This document shows, piece by piece, positions 41,801 through 53,230 of a stretch of DNA of 64,000 nucleotides. Origin of the DNA: Theodoxus fluviatilis (taxonomy: Eukaryota > Mollusca > Gastropoda > Cycloneritida > Neritidae). The stretch's first letter is position 1. Every line of letters starts with the position of its first letter. The position numbers and the translations under genes are program-made. The notes beneath the pieces are model-generated. The model ran no database searches and was not told where the DNA came from. It worked only from the letters and a program-made list of their open reading frames with translations. The stretch covers positions 10,170 to 74,169 of the forward strand of contig JAWQFJ010001821.1 in the NCBI GenBank assembly GCA_034096865.1, in the 5' to 3' direction.

Positions 41801-44800
41801 ATTGATTTTATCATGACTGTTTCAGGATTCTCGTGCTGGAGGACATATTGACACTAGAGAAAACTCTGCAACCTGTGCTGGGCCCACTACCACTGGAGGA
41901 GAAGTCAGTGCTGGCATAAGGAGAAATTATTGCTTAGATGGGCATTAATCATTGCAATGTGCAGAGATACTGCACCTGCATGTAATTAATCCTATAGTCA
42001 AAAGGAGAGAAAAAAGGTTGAATAATATTGTGAGCATTATTCTAAGGCTTGTTCACGAGGCGCAGCAATGTGCAGCGCTGCTCAGCACTGCACAGCGCTT
42101 GCGCCGTGAAACGGCTTGTTCAGAACGTGTAGCGCTGCAAAGCGCTGCATGTGATTTGACGCTTTGCAGCGCTGCGCGTCCTGAACAAGCCGTTTCACAT
42201 TGCTGCACATTGCTGCGCCTCGTGAACAAGGCTCATGTTACACTGTAAATGCACATTAAAATGACAGTCATCTGCACATCCCAGTGCTCTATGTCCATGT
42301 AACTGAATATTAACTTGGTCTACTCAGTTGGCAACCATGAGCTTTTTAATTTCTTTTTGCTTTTAATGCAGGCTTCACAATTAATTTTGCCAAAGGCCTA
42401 GTTTCATATTCGTTTAAATACAGTGCACAGTGACCTAGATCATTGGTCATGAGATATCACTCAATTCGCACATTTTTTGCGCATTTTTCTGTTGATTGGT
42501 TACCTATAATAGGATCCACTGTATCCTTGCACATTGTAATTGGGTACTGGCCAATTTATATGTCTGTGCTGTCATAACATAATTGTTTCAATCTTTTAAA
42601 AATGCTAATGTAAAGATGAGCAAAAGTGTGGATAGCGAATCGATGCTAACAGTGAACATCTCTTGACTGAGACATGTTGTTGAGAAGAACCAATTCTCTT
42701 GAAAAGTGCATGTGTGAAGAACTGCTGTATCCAAATTTTTCATGTCACCATATGTCTCAACAGCCAATCAGAATTAACAAAAAGTGTTCACCTATTTTTA
42801 GGTAACCAATGAGTGGCTGGCTTCTTGTGGCCTTTAAGCATGGTCCATAGCTTCCATGTGGCTAGCTATATGAGGAATTGGAGTCATCAGAGCATTTGAA
42901 AGCACATTAAACACCTTAAACGTTGAGTCTATGTGAGACCATCTCCTTTCTGTACTTCAGGGTGGTGATGATGCAGGTGGTGCATGCAATCCTGTCTCAT
43001 GAGTTGGACCAAGAGGGAAATCCCTCCGTCAGCAACTTGAAGCACCTTGCCCCCGTCTTTGTCGAGGCTGTTGAGGACTTGATGAAGTCTGCCCCTCACT
43101 CTGTTGAGGATAACCAGGTTTGTGACTCTGTAGTGTATCATACAGCATGAGCAGCTTGACATCTCACTCTGTAGCTGGAATGCTGTGGATCTCGCTTTGT
43201 TGGATTTTTCTGGCTCAGTAGCACTTGTTCAGCTGACTCCATAGGGCCCATGCAAACCAATGTGTACCATGTGGGTCAGGCCAGAGACTCATGTTTTGGC
43301 ACCTAAAGCGTTTTGCATATCAAATGGCTATCCCTTTTCTTTATATCTACATAGAGGCATTGTGTAGATATGATATTTTTGTTACCCCTCAAACATTGAT
43401 AGTGCCTCCTGGAGTGACTCATGATTTTATATGTTTCCTTTTGTTTACATTTCAAAGCCTTCTTGATTGAGAATGCATTCAGCAGAAATGAATAATGACA
43501 TCAATACAGATTTTTGAAAATGCAACCAGCTGATCAACATGAGTTATAGCAAGACTTTGTGCTTTATTTACCTCAGATGAAGTACATGAGATTAGTCCTG
43601 GAGAACCTGTGCATCATCACCAGTGATGAATTTTCCCATGACCCCTACTGTGAAGATCAAGGCCTTCTTGAAAGTGCTTTGAGTAAGTTGAATCCCCATG
43701 TTCCCTTCCCCTCCAGCCCTAGTCTCTCCTCTGTTGCTGTATTCATAGCTCTCTCTCTTGGGAGCCTGTCCTCATTCCTCTTCTTCTTCCTCTCCCTTTG
43801 TTCTTTGTCTCTTAGCACATTGCTAACCCTGTACTCCACCCCCATCCCTGTACACACCCATCCCCTACCCCACACTGGCACCCCCACCCCACCCCTAATA
43901 CTACCCCTCACCCTACCCCAACCCTCTCACCCTCACCCCTCCTCATCTGGGATTCTCTAAGCTCTACTTCCTATTTGATGTTGAAGTGTTTGCTTGTCTC
44001 CCTATATCTTAATTACTAGGTTCATAGCTACAGTTCTTTAGGCAGTGTTGACAGCTAATAACTGGTTGTCTGACAAAAGTGCAATCGAAGCATTGATGAT
44101 ATACACTTATGCCTAATATCATCCCCATATGGCCATGCTCCATTCTGGTTGCCTTTTTCACATTGGCTCTGACTGCCCGGCAAAGATATAGACATGCTCT
44201 GCAGTTTTCCTACTCAAAGTCGTAATTCTAAAATAAGCAACCGTGTAGAGATCAACATGCAGTATCATGTATACATATCATCCAATGAAACTATCAAGAA
44301 ACACTCTATGTTTAGACACACATTTTTGGTCCTGACATGCAGCTCTGCCCCAAAGCAGTGGCTTGACTTCTAAATTTAGAACATTGTCAGACAAGGGAAA
44401 TATGAGAGGGAGCAGCTGGGGAGGAGCTGACACTAGTGACAGCTAAGTTGGTTCAGGAATGGCAGTGCAGGGCATTATGATTTAAATGGTGATTTAGAAC
44501 CTCAGTCTCAATAGAAGCATTTATGGTCTCAACTTAATTTTAAAGTTTTTTTTTAATGAAATTTTCTGATAAAGTATGCTGTTCACACAATGAATTGGTA
44601 TACTTGAGAGGGGGGGGGGGGGCTCTCCCCTACATGGGTGTACAGGTTACATTCATACCAAGTTGAACTTCTTCATGTTCAGTAGTTTGTGTTCAAGCTG
44701 GAGATGCTATTGGGAGTCGCTGTTGTCTGCAGTGTCTTCACTTTCCTACAGGCTTACTGAGACGGGTCCACTCAGGCCAAAAAGAGGGCAGTTCTTACCT

Positions 44801-45907
44801 GTCAGGCCTGCCTGAGCCAGACAGCTTGGATTCTTCCTATGAGCTGAAAAAACACCTCGTCAAGCTGATTGGGAATATGTGTTACAAACGCAAGGCAAAC
44901 CAGAATTTTGTAAGTTTGATATGTCATTTTAGCATTGCTTTATGAAGGGGGAAAAATATATAAATTTGTGTGTTGCTTTATGATATGTAATTTTTGGTTT
45001 TAATGAAATCAAGATTCTGCAAGTTTGGATTTCTTTGTGGCTTGAAACTGTTTCCAGAGTGGTCATTTCTACTGAATTAATTATGGTTACAAACCTTTTA
45101 GTAGTTAGTTTTTTTTGGGGGGGTTGATGAAGGGCAAGTTTTCTGAGTAAATATCTAGCATTCCCACTGACCAGAAAATGCTGAACAACAGAATGTATGT
45201 GTACATGATCTGGTGTAAAATACATTGTGATAAATGGGTGGGATTCCATGAATGTTTTCAGTGGTAAAGCATGTAGCAAACCATGTAGTCATTACTGACA
45301 TTGTAACACCTTTTCAGGTGCAAGCACATGATGGCATTCCTCTCCTGCTGGACCTGACCAACTTTGATGTGAAAAATCCATGTATCCTTGGAAGAAATAG
45401 AAATAGATTCTGATTTATTCTTATGGAGGATCGATAGTGTAAACATGATGAACAGCTCCTTTTAAGACAATTATTTGTTTTTAGCACATCATAAACATTG
45501 AACCAACACTCTCACAGTCACACAGAGGGGAAGATGCATCATAGATGTTCACCTTATACATTCATACTCATTCACTCAATCATCTGGATTCTATGGAGGA
45601 GTACCACTGTTGCAGATTCTGGCCCACTTGTAAATCAACTTTCAAATCTGAGTCAGAAACCTTACCATTGCTGCTGAAATGCTTTATGATGGTGGTGTTT
45701 CATTTGAAAGGATGCGGGCTGGGCAGGTAGATTTTATTAGATGCATTCAACTGTCCTGTAGTAGAGATGTAACTTTTTTCATTTTTATGATTTCCAATTG
45801 TTTATTAAGATGATAGGATTTTGACCATTAGAATAGCTGGCTGAGAGGAGAATGTTGTCTTCTTACTAGGACCTAAGGATATGCTGGAAGAACTAATGAA
45901 TGAGGTC

Positions 45908-45956
<49 letters not shown>

Positions 45957-46208
45957 ATGTGTTTGAAGGTGCTAAATTATTACTCTACCAGGCAGTGTTT
46001 ATTCAGTCCTTAACAGCTGGCAGACTTGAGGGAGTGGGTGGTGTTTGCTGTTCGAAACCTGTGTGAAGACAACAGTGAGATCCAAGCCTTAGTGAGGAAT
46101 GCCTCGCTGCAGTCGTTGACTCCGGAGGCAGTGGAATACCTGAGGATGCAGGGACTGGAAGGAGAGGTGAAAGGGGGCAAAGTCACCATCAAGTCCATCA
46201 GCAAATAG
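38828..46208 (+). CDS. ATXN10: Ataxin-10, complete gene
   Basis: Exons: 38828-38964, 39517-39873, 40500-40682, 41826-41903, 42961-43117, 43577-43682, 44752-44909, 45318-45381, 46024-46208 (TAG 46206-46208). Phases 2,2,2,2,0,1,0,1 join throughout, giving 474 aa against 475 in human. Exon 2 carries the ECYRCMRNAC-type block (human ECFRCLRNAC). Exons 7-9 form the C-terminal ataxin-10 domain (LVKLIGNMCYKRKANQNF, GIPLLLDLTNFDVKNP, LREWVVFAVRNLCEDN). The protein is an armadillo/HEAT-like helical scaffold; family work links it to cytokinesis, cilia and O-GlcNAc transferase. Exon 1 is weakly conserved but chosen because its phase and total length fit. Donors of exons 1 and 2 (GTGGAT, GTTGGT) are weak. 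Confidence 0.93.
38965..39516 (+). other. ATXN10 intron 1
   Basis: 552 bp. Nothing recognised. Exon 1 reads into a TAG at about 39002 if unspliced. Confidence 0.6.
39517..43682 (+). CDS. ATXN10: ATXN10 exons 2-6: helical repeat body
   Basis: Exon 2 (39517-39873) holds GPYLVEKLGQSALPPLIQAL through VWEKFSGKF. Exon 3 (40500-40682) holds GDEKLTEYTSIAVHTILRG. Exon 4 (41826-41903), exon 5 (42961-43117) and exon 6 (43577-43682) continue short amphipathic helices ending MKYMRLVLENLCIITSDEF. Pairs of Leu/Val-rich helices match armadillo-type architecture. In exon 2 a closer GT (39864) was rejected because only the donor at 39874 keeps frame with exon 3. Confidence 0.88.
41904..42960 (+). other. ATXN10 intron 4
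   Basis: Holds the 183-bp palindromic element at 42048-42230. The rest is AT-rich with nothing recognised. Confidence 0.65.
42048..42230. mobile_element. Palindromic MITE with nested inverted repeats
   Basis: The outer 29 bp (starting CTTGTTCACGAGGCGCAGCA) are the exact reverse complement of the last 29 bp. An inner pair, GTGAAACGGCTTGTTCAG and CTGAACAAGCCGTTTCAC, is also perfect. The interior is packed with the palindrome AGCGCT within GCAGCGCTGC. A related left end, AGGCTTGTTCAGGAGGCGCA, occurs at about 54053 inside the Tigger element. Confidence 0.85.
43683..44751 (+). other. ATXN10 intron 6
   Basis: Starts with a C/T-rich low-complexity stretch (about 43700-43960, many CCCCACCC and CACCCC runs) and has a G run near 44610-44621. 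Nothing else recognised. Confidence 0.6.
44752..46208 (+). CDS. ATXN10: ATXN10 exons 7-9: C-terminal ataxin-10 domain
   Basis: Exon 7 (44752-44909), exon 8 (45318-45381) and exon 9 (46024-46208). Landmarks: SYELKKHLVKLIGNMCYKRK, DGIPLLLDLTNFDVKNP and LREWVVFAVRNLCEDN, matching the human order LIGNLCYKNK, DGIPLILDNCN, TEWVIYAIRNLTEDN. Exon 8 and 9 join makes NPY-LREW. The end, KGGKVTIKSISK, replaces the human EKLILKSTRDTPKP. Confidence 0.95.
45908..45955. repeat. (GT)n microsatellite
   Basis: About 24 perfect GT units in the last ATXN10 intron, ending 69 bp before exon 9. Confidence 0.97.
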
Positions 46209-46491
46209 TGTTCTTTCTTTTCCAGCCTTTTCTTCCTCTACCCAGCTTCCTCCAAAATTCTAGTTCAGCAAGTCACACTAGCTTATGGGAAGCGTAGAGT
46301 GAAAGGCCATCTTTATCTCAACACTACCTCCTTCAAGCTATAGTGAATGCACAAGGTATTGTCACAGCTTCAATGGAGAAACTGTTCTTGCGTTGAGACT
46401 GCCAGTTGAATGGGAGTCACTTCTCTCAAGGACAGCTTGCCCTCAAAGAGTGTGAAGTAGCTTCCTGGACTGTCACAATCACACCCAGGCT

Positions 46492-46640
46492 GCACCCCCT
46501 GTGGGTTGGGGGTAAGAATAGACTGGCCACGTCTCCCTATGCAATTTGAATACGGCAAATAACTAGGGAAAATATGGCTTAATTTGCTTATACTGACGAG
46601 TCTTGTTTGTTGTTAATGGCCTTGCATAGCCTACTGTCAT
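46492..46640 (+). repeat. Dispersed repeat family R2, copy C
   Basis: Blocks CCCCTGTGGGTTGGGGGTAA, AATAGACTGGCCACG, TCTCCCTATGCAATTTGAA, ACAAATAACTAGG-like and AATGGCCTTGCATAGCCTAC are in the same order as copies A and B. It lies about 280 bp after the ATXN10 stop, so it may be part of the 3' UTR. Confidence 0.7.
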
Positions 46641-48195
46641 TTAAACTTGCATGCATTTGTCCGAGCCCTGCTTTACAGTTAGTGAGGGTTGAAGACATCC
46701 TAAGCAGCTCTGGGATGCTGTTCCAAGACCATGAGACCATGAACCTATGAAGCAGGATAACCAGGGGCCATAGTCATGCAGATGCCTCTTTGGAAGTGAA
46801 CAGGCTTTGTGTGGAGGATCGCTGGCCCCTTGTTGGTTTGTACTCCTGCAGCCATAACAACAAATACCCAGAGTGCCATACAATATTTTAAAGTCATGAT
46901 TCCATGAAACATTGAAACTTGTATACCAATTTGAACCTTTGAAACTTGGAAAAATACAGGAAAGTAATTATGTCTACAAGGATGTTGTTCCCCCCGTGTA
47001 TTCAAACGGCCCAACATTTTAACCTTTGGTTATTGGGTTGTGTAATCAGTACTTCTCTGATGCTGAATGTATGGTCCCTGTAAGGGAATTAATTGCAAAT
47101 AAATTAGAGAAAAGCAATTGCCAATCTGTGTTGACATTTTTTATTGACATTCAAGTGTATGGTGTATATTCCATGCACACCTTCCACATTCTATCAAAGA
47201 CATGTTTTACAATTTTCTCCTTGAAAATCAAGTCTACCAAAGGTGCAGTTCTGAACTTAGACAATGACATCAAAGTTGGGCATAGAAAAGTTATCTCCAT
47301 GCTTACAGATGTGATTATACAAAGTATTTCAGTCTGAGAATGACAGGTGGAAAAAAACTGTCCAGTAATCAAGATCTTGAAGCAAGACTAGACTGCAGAT
47401 GACAGAAGCAAAAAAGATAAAACAAGTGCTGAAAGAGAAGAGGACCAATTTATGCATGGCTAGAATGTGGTGGGAGGCCAGGTGTAAAGGAAGTGAAGAA
47501 ATAGAGGATTCTGTGTTTATGCAAGGCAGAGCATGGTAGACAAAGGGCATGCATGTGTACTAAGTGGGACACAAAGCCCAAGAACAAGGCATAGCATCCA
47601 GCCACTAAACTATCACAAGATGCTTATTACCCAGTTTGAACTTTAGTTGTAGTGATCATCTTGATACTAGGTCACTATGAAAATAATTAAATCATCAAAT
47701 CTACACATCAAAACTTATTTAAATTAATATCTAATGCTATTAAGTGTGAATGCATCCCTTTTTTTAGTCTTTGAAAAAAAATCCACTCTGCTTTCATTGA
47801 TATACATGTGTAAACCTTCCTCACACTAGACTATGGGCAACTGCATTCTATGGAGAGAGAATAATTAACCTCCATGGTTGCATGAAATTGAGATGCACAA
47901 ACTCTTCTCTCATCTTAGAGCATGTGCAGGAGCATGTTATCAGAAAACACCATTCTGTGATCACCATTCCATATCTTTGATGAAAACACACCATTAAAAA
48001 GTTAAGGAGCAAAGGTAAATTCATTGTGAGCAATCTTTTGCATTCATTTAAAGGACAACACAAAGAAACAAGAATATGCATTTATTTGGTTGATGTATTA
48101 AGAGTTTGAAATTTGTGATAAGCATGCATGCTCTCCTGAAGGCAAGTAACATACAATTGCATTGGAAATGCTCAAGCATTGAAGCAAGTGTGCAA

Positions 48196-48300
48196 TTTCT
48201 ATTAGGTGCATTGGAAATACAGTTCGAACAGTTGTGATATTGGAGCAGTTTCTATTAGGTGCATTGGAAATACATTTCAAACAGTTGTGATATTGGAGCA
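48196..48300. repeat. 53-bp tandem duplication (2 copies)
   Basis: TTTCTATTAGGTGCATTGGA begins at 48196 and again at 48249, each followed by AATACA, an AACAGTTGTGATATTGGAGCA block and few mismatches. No function seen. Confidence 0.9.
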
Positions 48301-48976
48301 CTGATCACTGCAAATGCCATGAGAAGCCACAGGGAATATGCCAGACTCTCAACAACATGTGGAAGGATTCTCTCAACAAAGTAAGTCACCCATGCATGTT
48401 GGACTTGGTCAATTCAATATCCTTGTCATGCATAAGGTGCAAACACAGCCAATAATACAAATACAAATAAATGAGTATTCAAGACAATCAGGCACTCCAA
48501 GTAATACACTCCAACACAAAAATTGTTGATACTGGAAATGTCGCCCACAAACTCCCCGTGCTGTGAAAATGAGACGGTCATGGTCAACATCTATTGAAAT
48601 CATCCTCATCCTCTTTCCCCTGATAGGCATAATACTTCAAGCATCAGTTTCTCTAAACCATGCTTTGCATCACTCATCACTCACAAAGGCACCACACATC
48701 AATGCTTTCATTTGAATCTGAGCATGGGAAGATGCTTTGCTCTCTGCGAGACAATTCCCTACACACAAGGAGATCACAACACATTCAAACCCCTTCAAGA
48801 CTCACTGTTGTACAACATGGCCCCATAGCAAATTCAATCAGGCTGGACTGCAAGATAAGTAACCAGATGAGAGCCTGATTTCTGAGTAAGCCATCCTTCG
48901 GAGTCCTCACATGTAGCTGCAGGCATCAAGGTTGCTCTAAAAAGCAGAAAAACCCACAGAGGGCATAACCCAGAAG

Positions 48977-49260
48977 ATAAAGGTTATGGCATGGTTTCAT
49001 ATAGTGACTTATCACCCATGTGTGGATCTCAAACTGTGTTCCACTTAATCCTTGATCGCTGGACTGCTTGACAAAAAATGCAGTGGCAGACATAAAAGCC
49101 ACACACACACACACCAGCAGACCAACTCCACTCCCTGGGAAGTATTCCAACTCCATGCTGATGCATGGCCACATATAAGGGTTAATCACACTACAGAGTG
49201 ACATCCTTGCCCTCACAAGTACCAACATTTAGTCCTAGTTGGGAAGAAGCAGTGACTTTG
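48977..49260 (-). mobile_element. tRNA-derived SINE, copy 3 (diverged)
   Basis: Shares with copy 1, in the same orientation, the blocks AGTGACTTATCACCC-like, ATCTCAAACTG, CCAACTCC, CTCCCTGGGAAGTATTCCAA and ACATATAAGGGTTAATC. It is older than copies 1 and 2 by visible differences and carries a short CA run. Confidence 0.7.
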
Positions 49261-49924
49261 CTGCCCACTGAAGACACACTCAAATGTCTCAGACTGCTCC
49301 TAGCCTGCAAAGAAAGTGCAGCCATCTTATCTGAGTATTAAAAACAACAAAACCTCACAAAACAAAAACAACCCCCCTCCCCCCAAAAAAACCTGGAGAA
49401 TTTACCTAATCTGACATAGAGCATATCTTTCACAAGTTGTGGTCATTTCACTCCAGCAACTTGAGATACATGAGATGCAGAATTTAGGATGGTGCAAAGT
49501 ATATGATCAACATGAAAGTCTATTTTCCTGCTTCTCTATTTGGTTCTGATAATAAATTGTTCTCAGATCCAACAGTTAAAGCTGTTGAGCCAAAAGAAGA
49601 ATGCAAACTCACAAAAGCATACTGAGCAGTTCTTCCTGCCATCAAATGATGAATGGTTCAGTAGAAAATCAACTGTTCCATTCAGTTCTTTTGTTGATCA
49701 GTCTCTGTATGCAACATGTTATTTGTTGCAATTCAAACATGTTTAACATATTGCAGTCATATCTAGTCAACACCAGCATGGCTTGTCAGGAAATTTAATT
49801 TCACCTATAACTTTTAAGGACAGCTACTTTTGAACAAAGCAACACCTATTTACACAAACTCTTTTACAATTTTTACAATCCAGCTTTTTAATACCCATGA
49901 ACTAGTGGAAGACAAAGAGTTAAG

Positions 49925-49935
49925 CCCCCCCCCCC

Positions 49936-49965
<30 letters not shown>
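49925..49965. repeat. Poly-C / poly-A tract
   Basis: Twelve C then about 29 A. It could be the A-tail of an unrecognised retroposed sequence but no body was identified. Confidence 0.7.
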
Positions 49966-49968
<3 letters not shown>

Positions 49969-50559
49969 GGATAAGGTTACCATAACCGTAACTTTTCCCC
50001 CCTAATATTCATGTAGGTTTTCAAAAAGAAAAAATCTTGGTAAGCTTAGGATTTCTGAAGTCACACCACTTCCTCCTCGTGTCAGGTGTAACAAATTTCC
50101 ATCAAATAAAAAAGCACTTTCGTAACACTTGATATAGGAATACAGGTTCAAATTTTGGATTTCATGTCTTGTAGCCAATATATATTTTTAATTTGTAAGC
50201 ATTGTTAACTGTTATTGAGTATAATCAAGTAATAATAAAGAAACACATCAACAGTCATTACATATACATGAACAAGTAGTCATAACAATAAATTGACCAA
50301 TACTGTAGTGTACATCGATGTAGCCCATCTCTTCCAACCAGCCACAAAGAGTCTTTGTAAGGAATAAGATTACTGCTACTTTGTCTTGGCTAATCACTGA
50401 GATTTCTCTTTTAAGTCATTCACCCTCCATCACCCAAGAGCAACACATAATGGTCATAGAATAATGATAAATGTTGCAAATGTCACCTGTTAAATTCTGC
50501 ACATGAATGGTGCCATCTCATCAAGGGTAAAGAAAGTGGAATGACAAGGGCATCATACA

Positions 50560-51385
50560 AACAAGAAGGGCAAAGCCCATACGACTCACATGCTTGACCT
50601 TGACCTTTATATGACCTTGACCTTCAGGTGACCTTCAAGGTCAAGGTCAAACAACTAAACCTACCAATGACATCATACACAAAGAAATGCTTTACACATT
50701 TTTCCTACCAAAATACATGTGACCTTGACACAAAGCTGTTAATTCAAGACATAGGAAGCACAATGGTGCTTATTGGCACTTTCTACCATGAGATATAGTC
50801 ACTTTTAGTGGTTCACTACCCCATTTTGGTCACATTTCATAAGGGTCAAAGTGACCTTGACCTTGATGATATGTGAACAAATGTGTCTCATGATGAAAGT
50901 ATAACATGTGCCCCACATAATTATTAAGTTTGAAACAGTTATCTTCCATAGTTCACGGTCAAGGTCACTTCAAAATATGTATACAATCCAACTTTGAAGA
51001 GCTCCTGTGACCTTGACCTTGAAGCAAGGTCAACTAAACTGGTATCAAAAGATAGGGCTTGCTTTGACCTATATACCACTTGTAGCTAAGGTTGCCATTC
51101 TCAATAACGTGGGAGAAAATTGGGAAAATGTGAAAAATGACTGTTTTTCAGACCACATTTATGGCTCCTGTGACCTTGACCTTGAAGCAAGGTCAAGTCA
51201 CTATGTATGTTTTTTAAGGCCTTGTCATCATACACCATCATGCCACATTTGGTGTTGATAGACTTAATAGTCTCCGAGAAAAATCCAACGTGTAAGTTTT
51301 TTACGCCCGGACGCCCGGACGGACGGACGGACGGACGAAACGGCTCAGTACATAGACTCACTTTTGCTTCGCATGTGAGTCAAAA
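50560..51385. repeat. Dispersed repeat family R3 (nuclear-receptor half-site repeat), copy A
   Basis: Begins ACAAGAAGGGCAAAGCCCAT then ACGACTCACATGC and ends GCTTCGCATGTGAGTCAAAA, so GACTCACATGC is inverted at the two ends. The interior has about 12 hand-counted TCAAGGTCA or TGACCTTGA sites, blocks such as TCCGAGAAAAATCCAA, and a run of CGGACGGACG before the right end. Copy B (58711-60174) shares blocks in the same order. No coding capacity. Confidence 0.85.
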
Positions 51386-53228
51386 ATGGGAGAGGCCACA
51401 CACATTTTCGAATTAGGAAGTTCTTTGGAGGCCTGTTGAAAGCTAAAGATATTGCACAGCTCCTAGGAAATGTTTGAAAAGCAGCTCCCTGGGAAACGCA
51501 CTGGTAGCAGAATTCTTTGATGTGATGCAACTGAAAAAAGTTTGGTTTAAAAAAGTTTAGTTTAAAAAAGCCGTACATAGCTTGCTACCAGGATGACATA
51601 AGTACATTGTCAAAATCCTGTTTACTTTGATCTTATTCAGGTATATATCGGAGTGGACATATCAGTTTAACCCACTAATTACATCCATACAGAAGAAATG
51701 CTTGATCAATATACAAGGTGAATGCAAGGTGGACAATGTCCCTCAGAAAAATGAGCAGAATGAAGTGGAATCTGCAAAAATTGTCCAGGTACCCTTCAGG
51801 AGATAAACATTAAAGCTACAATAGATTGAAAATTATGTCATTGCACGTAGCACAGAACATAAATACATGATGTTACAATTCATACAACTACAATTTCTTC
51901 ACAATAAATACATTATATCAAGTGCCTATTTTTGACCTATATTATTGAAATATGCACATACTCTTTGCTCTTTTTGTGGGAAAGCAAACAGTGCATCTTT
52001 CACATGTGAATAAGTTCTTCCTGTAAAGCATTCTAATCCAAATTTATCAGCACTAGAGCCTTGCATCAAAGTTGTATGGATGCCCAATTGTGTTTAAAAA
52101 GCCTCACACAAATTTACATTTCTATTGCCACTGCCCATATTCCTGAACAAAAATTCCACAGAAATCATTTTAATAGGGAGTCAAAATCACTTGCCCTGGG
52201 CTGATATGCAATTATATCAACAACTCCTTCTTTGAGAAACACTGAGCACAGCACTGTAGGAATGAGTCAAAAATAAATCAGAAATTTGAGACCAGTTTAG
52301 ATTATATAAGTTGCTTTGGCTTTTACTCCCTCATTAAAAACGTCAAGTTGACATGCCTCCATGCATCTGAATGCTACATACTTGATTGGCAGCTTTCTCT
52401 CCATAACCCAACATTCAAACTGCACTAGCAATAAGCAGAAAAAAACATTTCATAGTGGTGTCATTGTGGGATAAAAAAGAGAAATAAATCAATAATACCC
52501 AGTCTTGATCCAGCATGCTTTCCTTAACTTAATAACTTACAAAATGTAACAAATTAATTTATAATTCACTACTTACAAGGTGAATGTATAATACTTAACA
52601 ATTCTGTCAAAATAAGATGGGGGGAAAAGTAAATCAAATGGCAACTTTGCAAAAATATGCAAATTATTAGCAGTGACAAATGTTGCACAATAAACAGTCC
52701 CTCTCAAACTTTACAGGAACACTCTAGCACTATTCTATCACACAGATTCATCAAGCCTATCAAGAATGATACTTAAAATCACAGCACACTGCTTCAGCCA
52801 AGACAAAAGCAAGGACTAGATTTACAATAAATAACTACATTGTTTTCAGGGCAAATTCATGAAATCTACTAATACCAGAGTGGAATCTACAAGGGTGAAA
52901 GACAAAACTGACCATGTATCCCCTGCCCCTCTAATAGCAGTTTAGGAGTTCTATTGTGGAGGGTTTACACTAAATATATAAAGCAAACGAGTGTGCAAAC
53001 AACTGCTTAATCAACTTGGATGTGATATTTTTTTTTGCATTGATGTTAGGAAATTTTCTGTAAGAAACTATTCCATAACATTTTACTTCTGCTGTGATTT
53101 TGTGAGTGAAAACAAGTTTTGTAAGGAAAGAATTCCACTGGATTCTACTCAAGTTGTAAGTTTGAACACTTCTAAAGTTTGCTTCTTCTAAGCAATCTTG
53201 CCTGGACCAGACCTGCAAAGCTTACTGG
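51386..53228. other. Intergenic, nothing recognised
   Basis: AT-rich sequence with no family-like reading frame and no clear repeat. Confidence 0.6.
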
Positions 53229-53230
53229 TA

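Larger units (their letters stand above)
46209..50559. other. Intergenic region downstream of ATXN10
   Basis: Probable ATXN10 3' UTR first; an AATAAA occurs at 47098-47103 but is not proven. Contains R2 copy C (46492-46640), a 53-bp tandem duplication (48196-48300), SINE copy 3 (48977-49260) and a poly-C/poly-A run (49925-49965). No coding region was recognised. Confidence 0.6.

Noticed and set aside
41952..42248. 98-codon plus-strand frame with many Ala/Cys/Leu residues
   Set aside because: It covers the palindromic MITE; the frame is open because of GC-rich arms and has no family match.
45871..45906. Possible 36-nt extra exon in ATXN10 between exons 8 and 9
   Set aside because: In the required phase it begins with a stop, and exons 8 and 9 already join perfectly.
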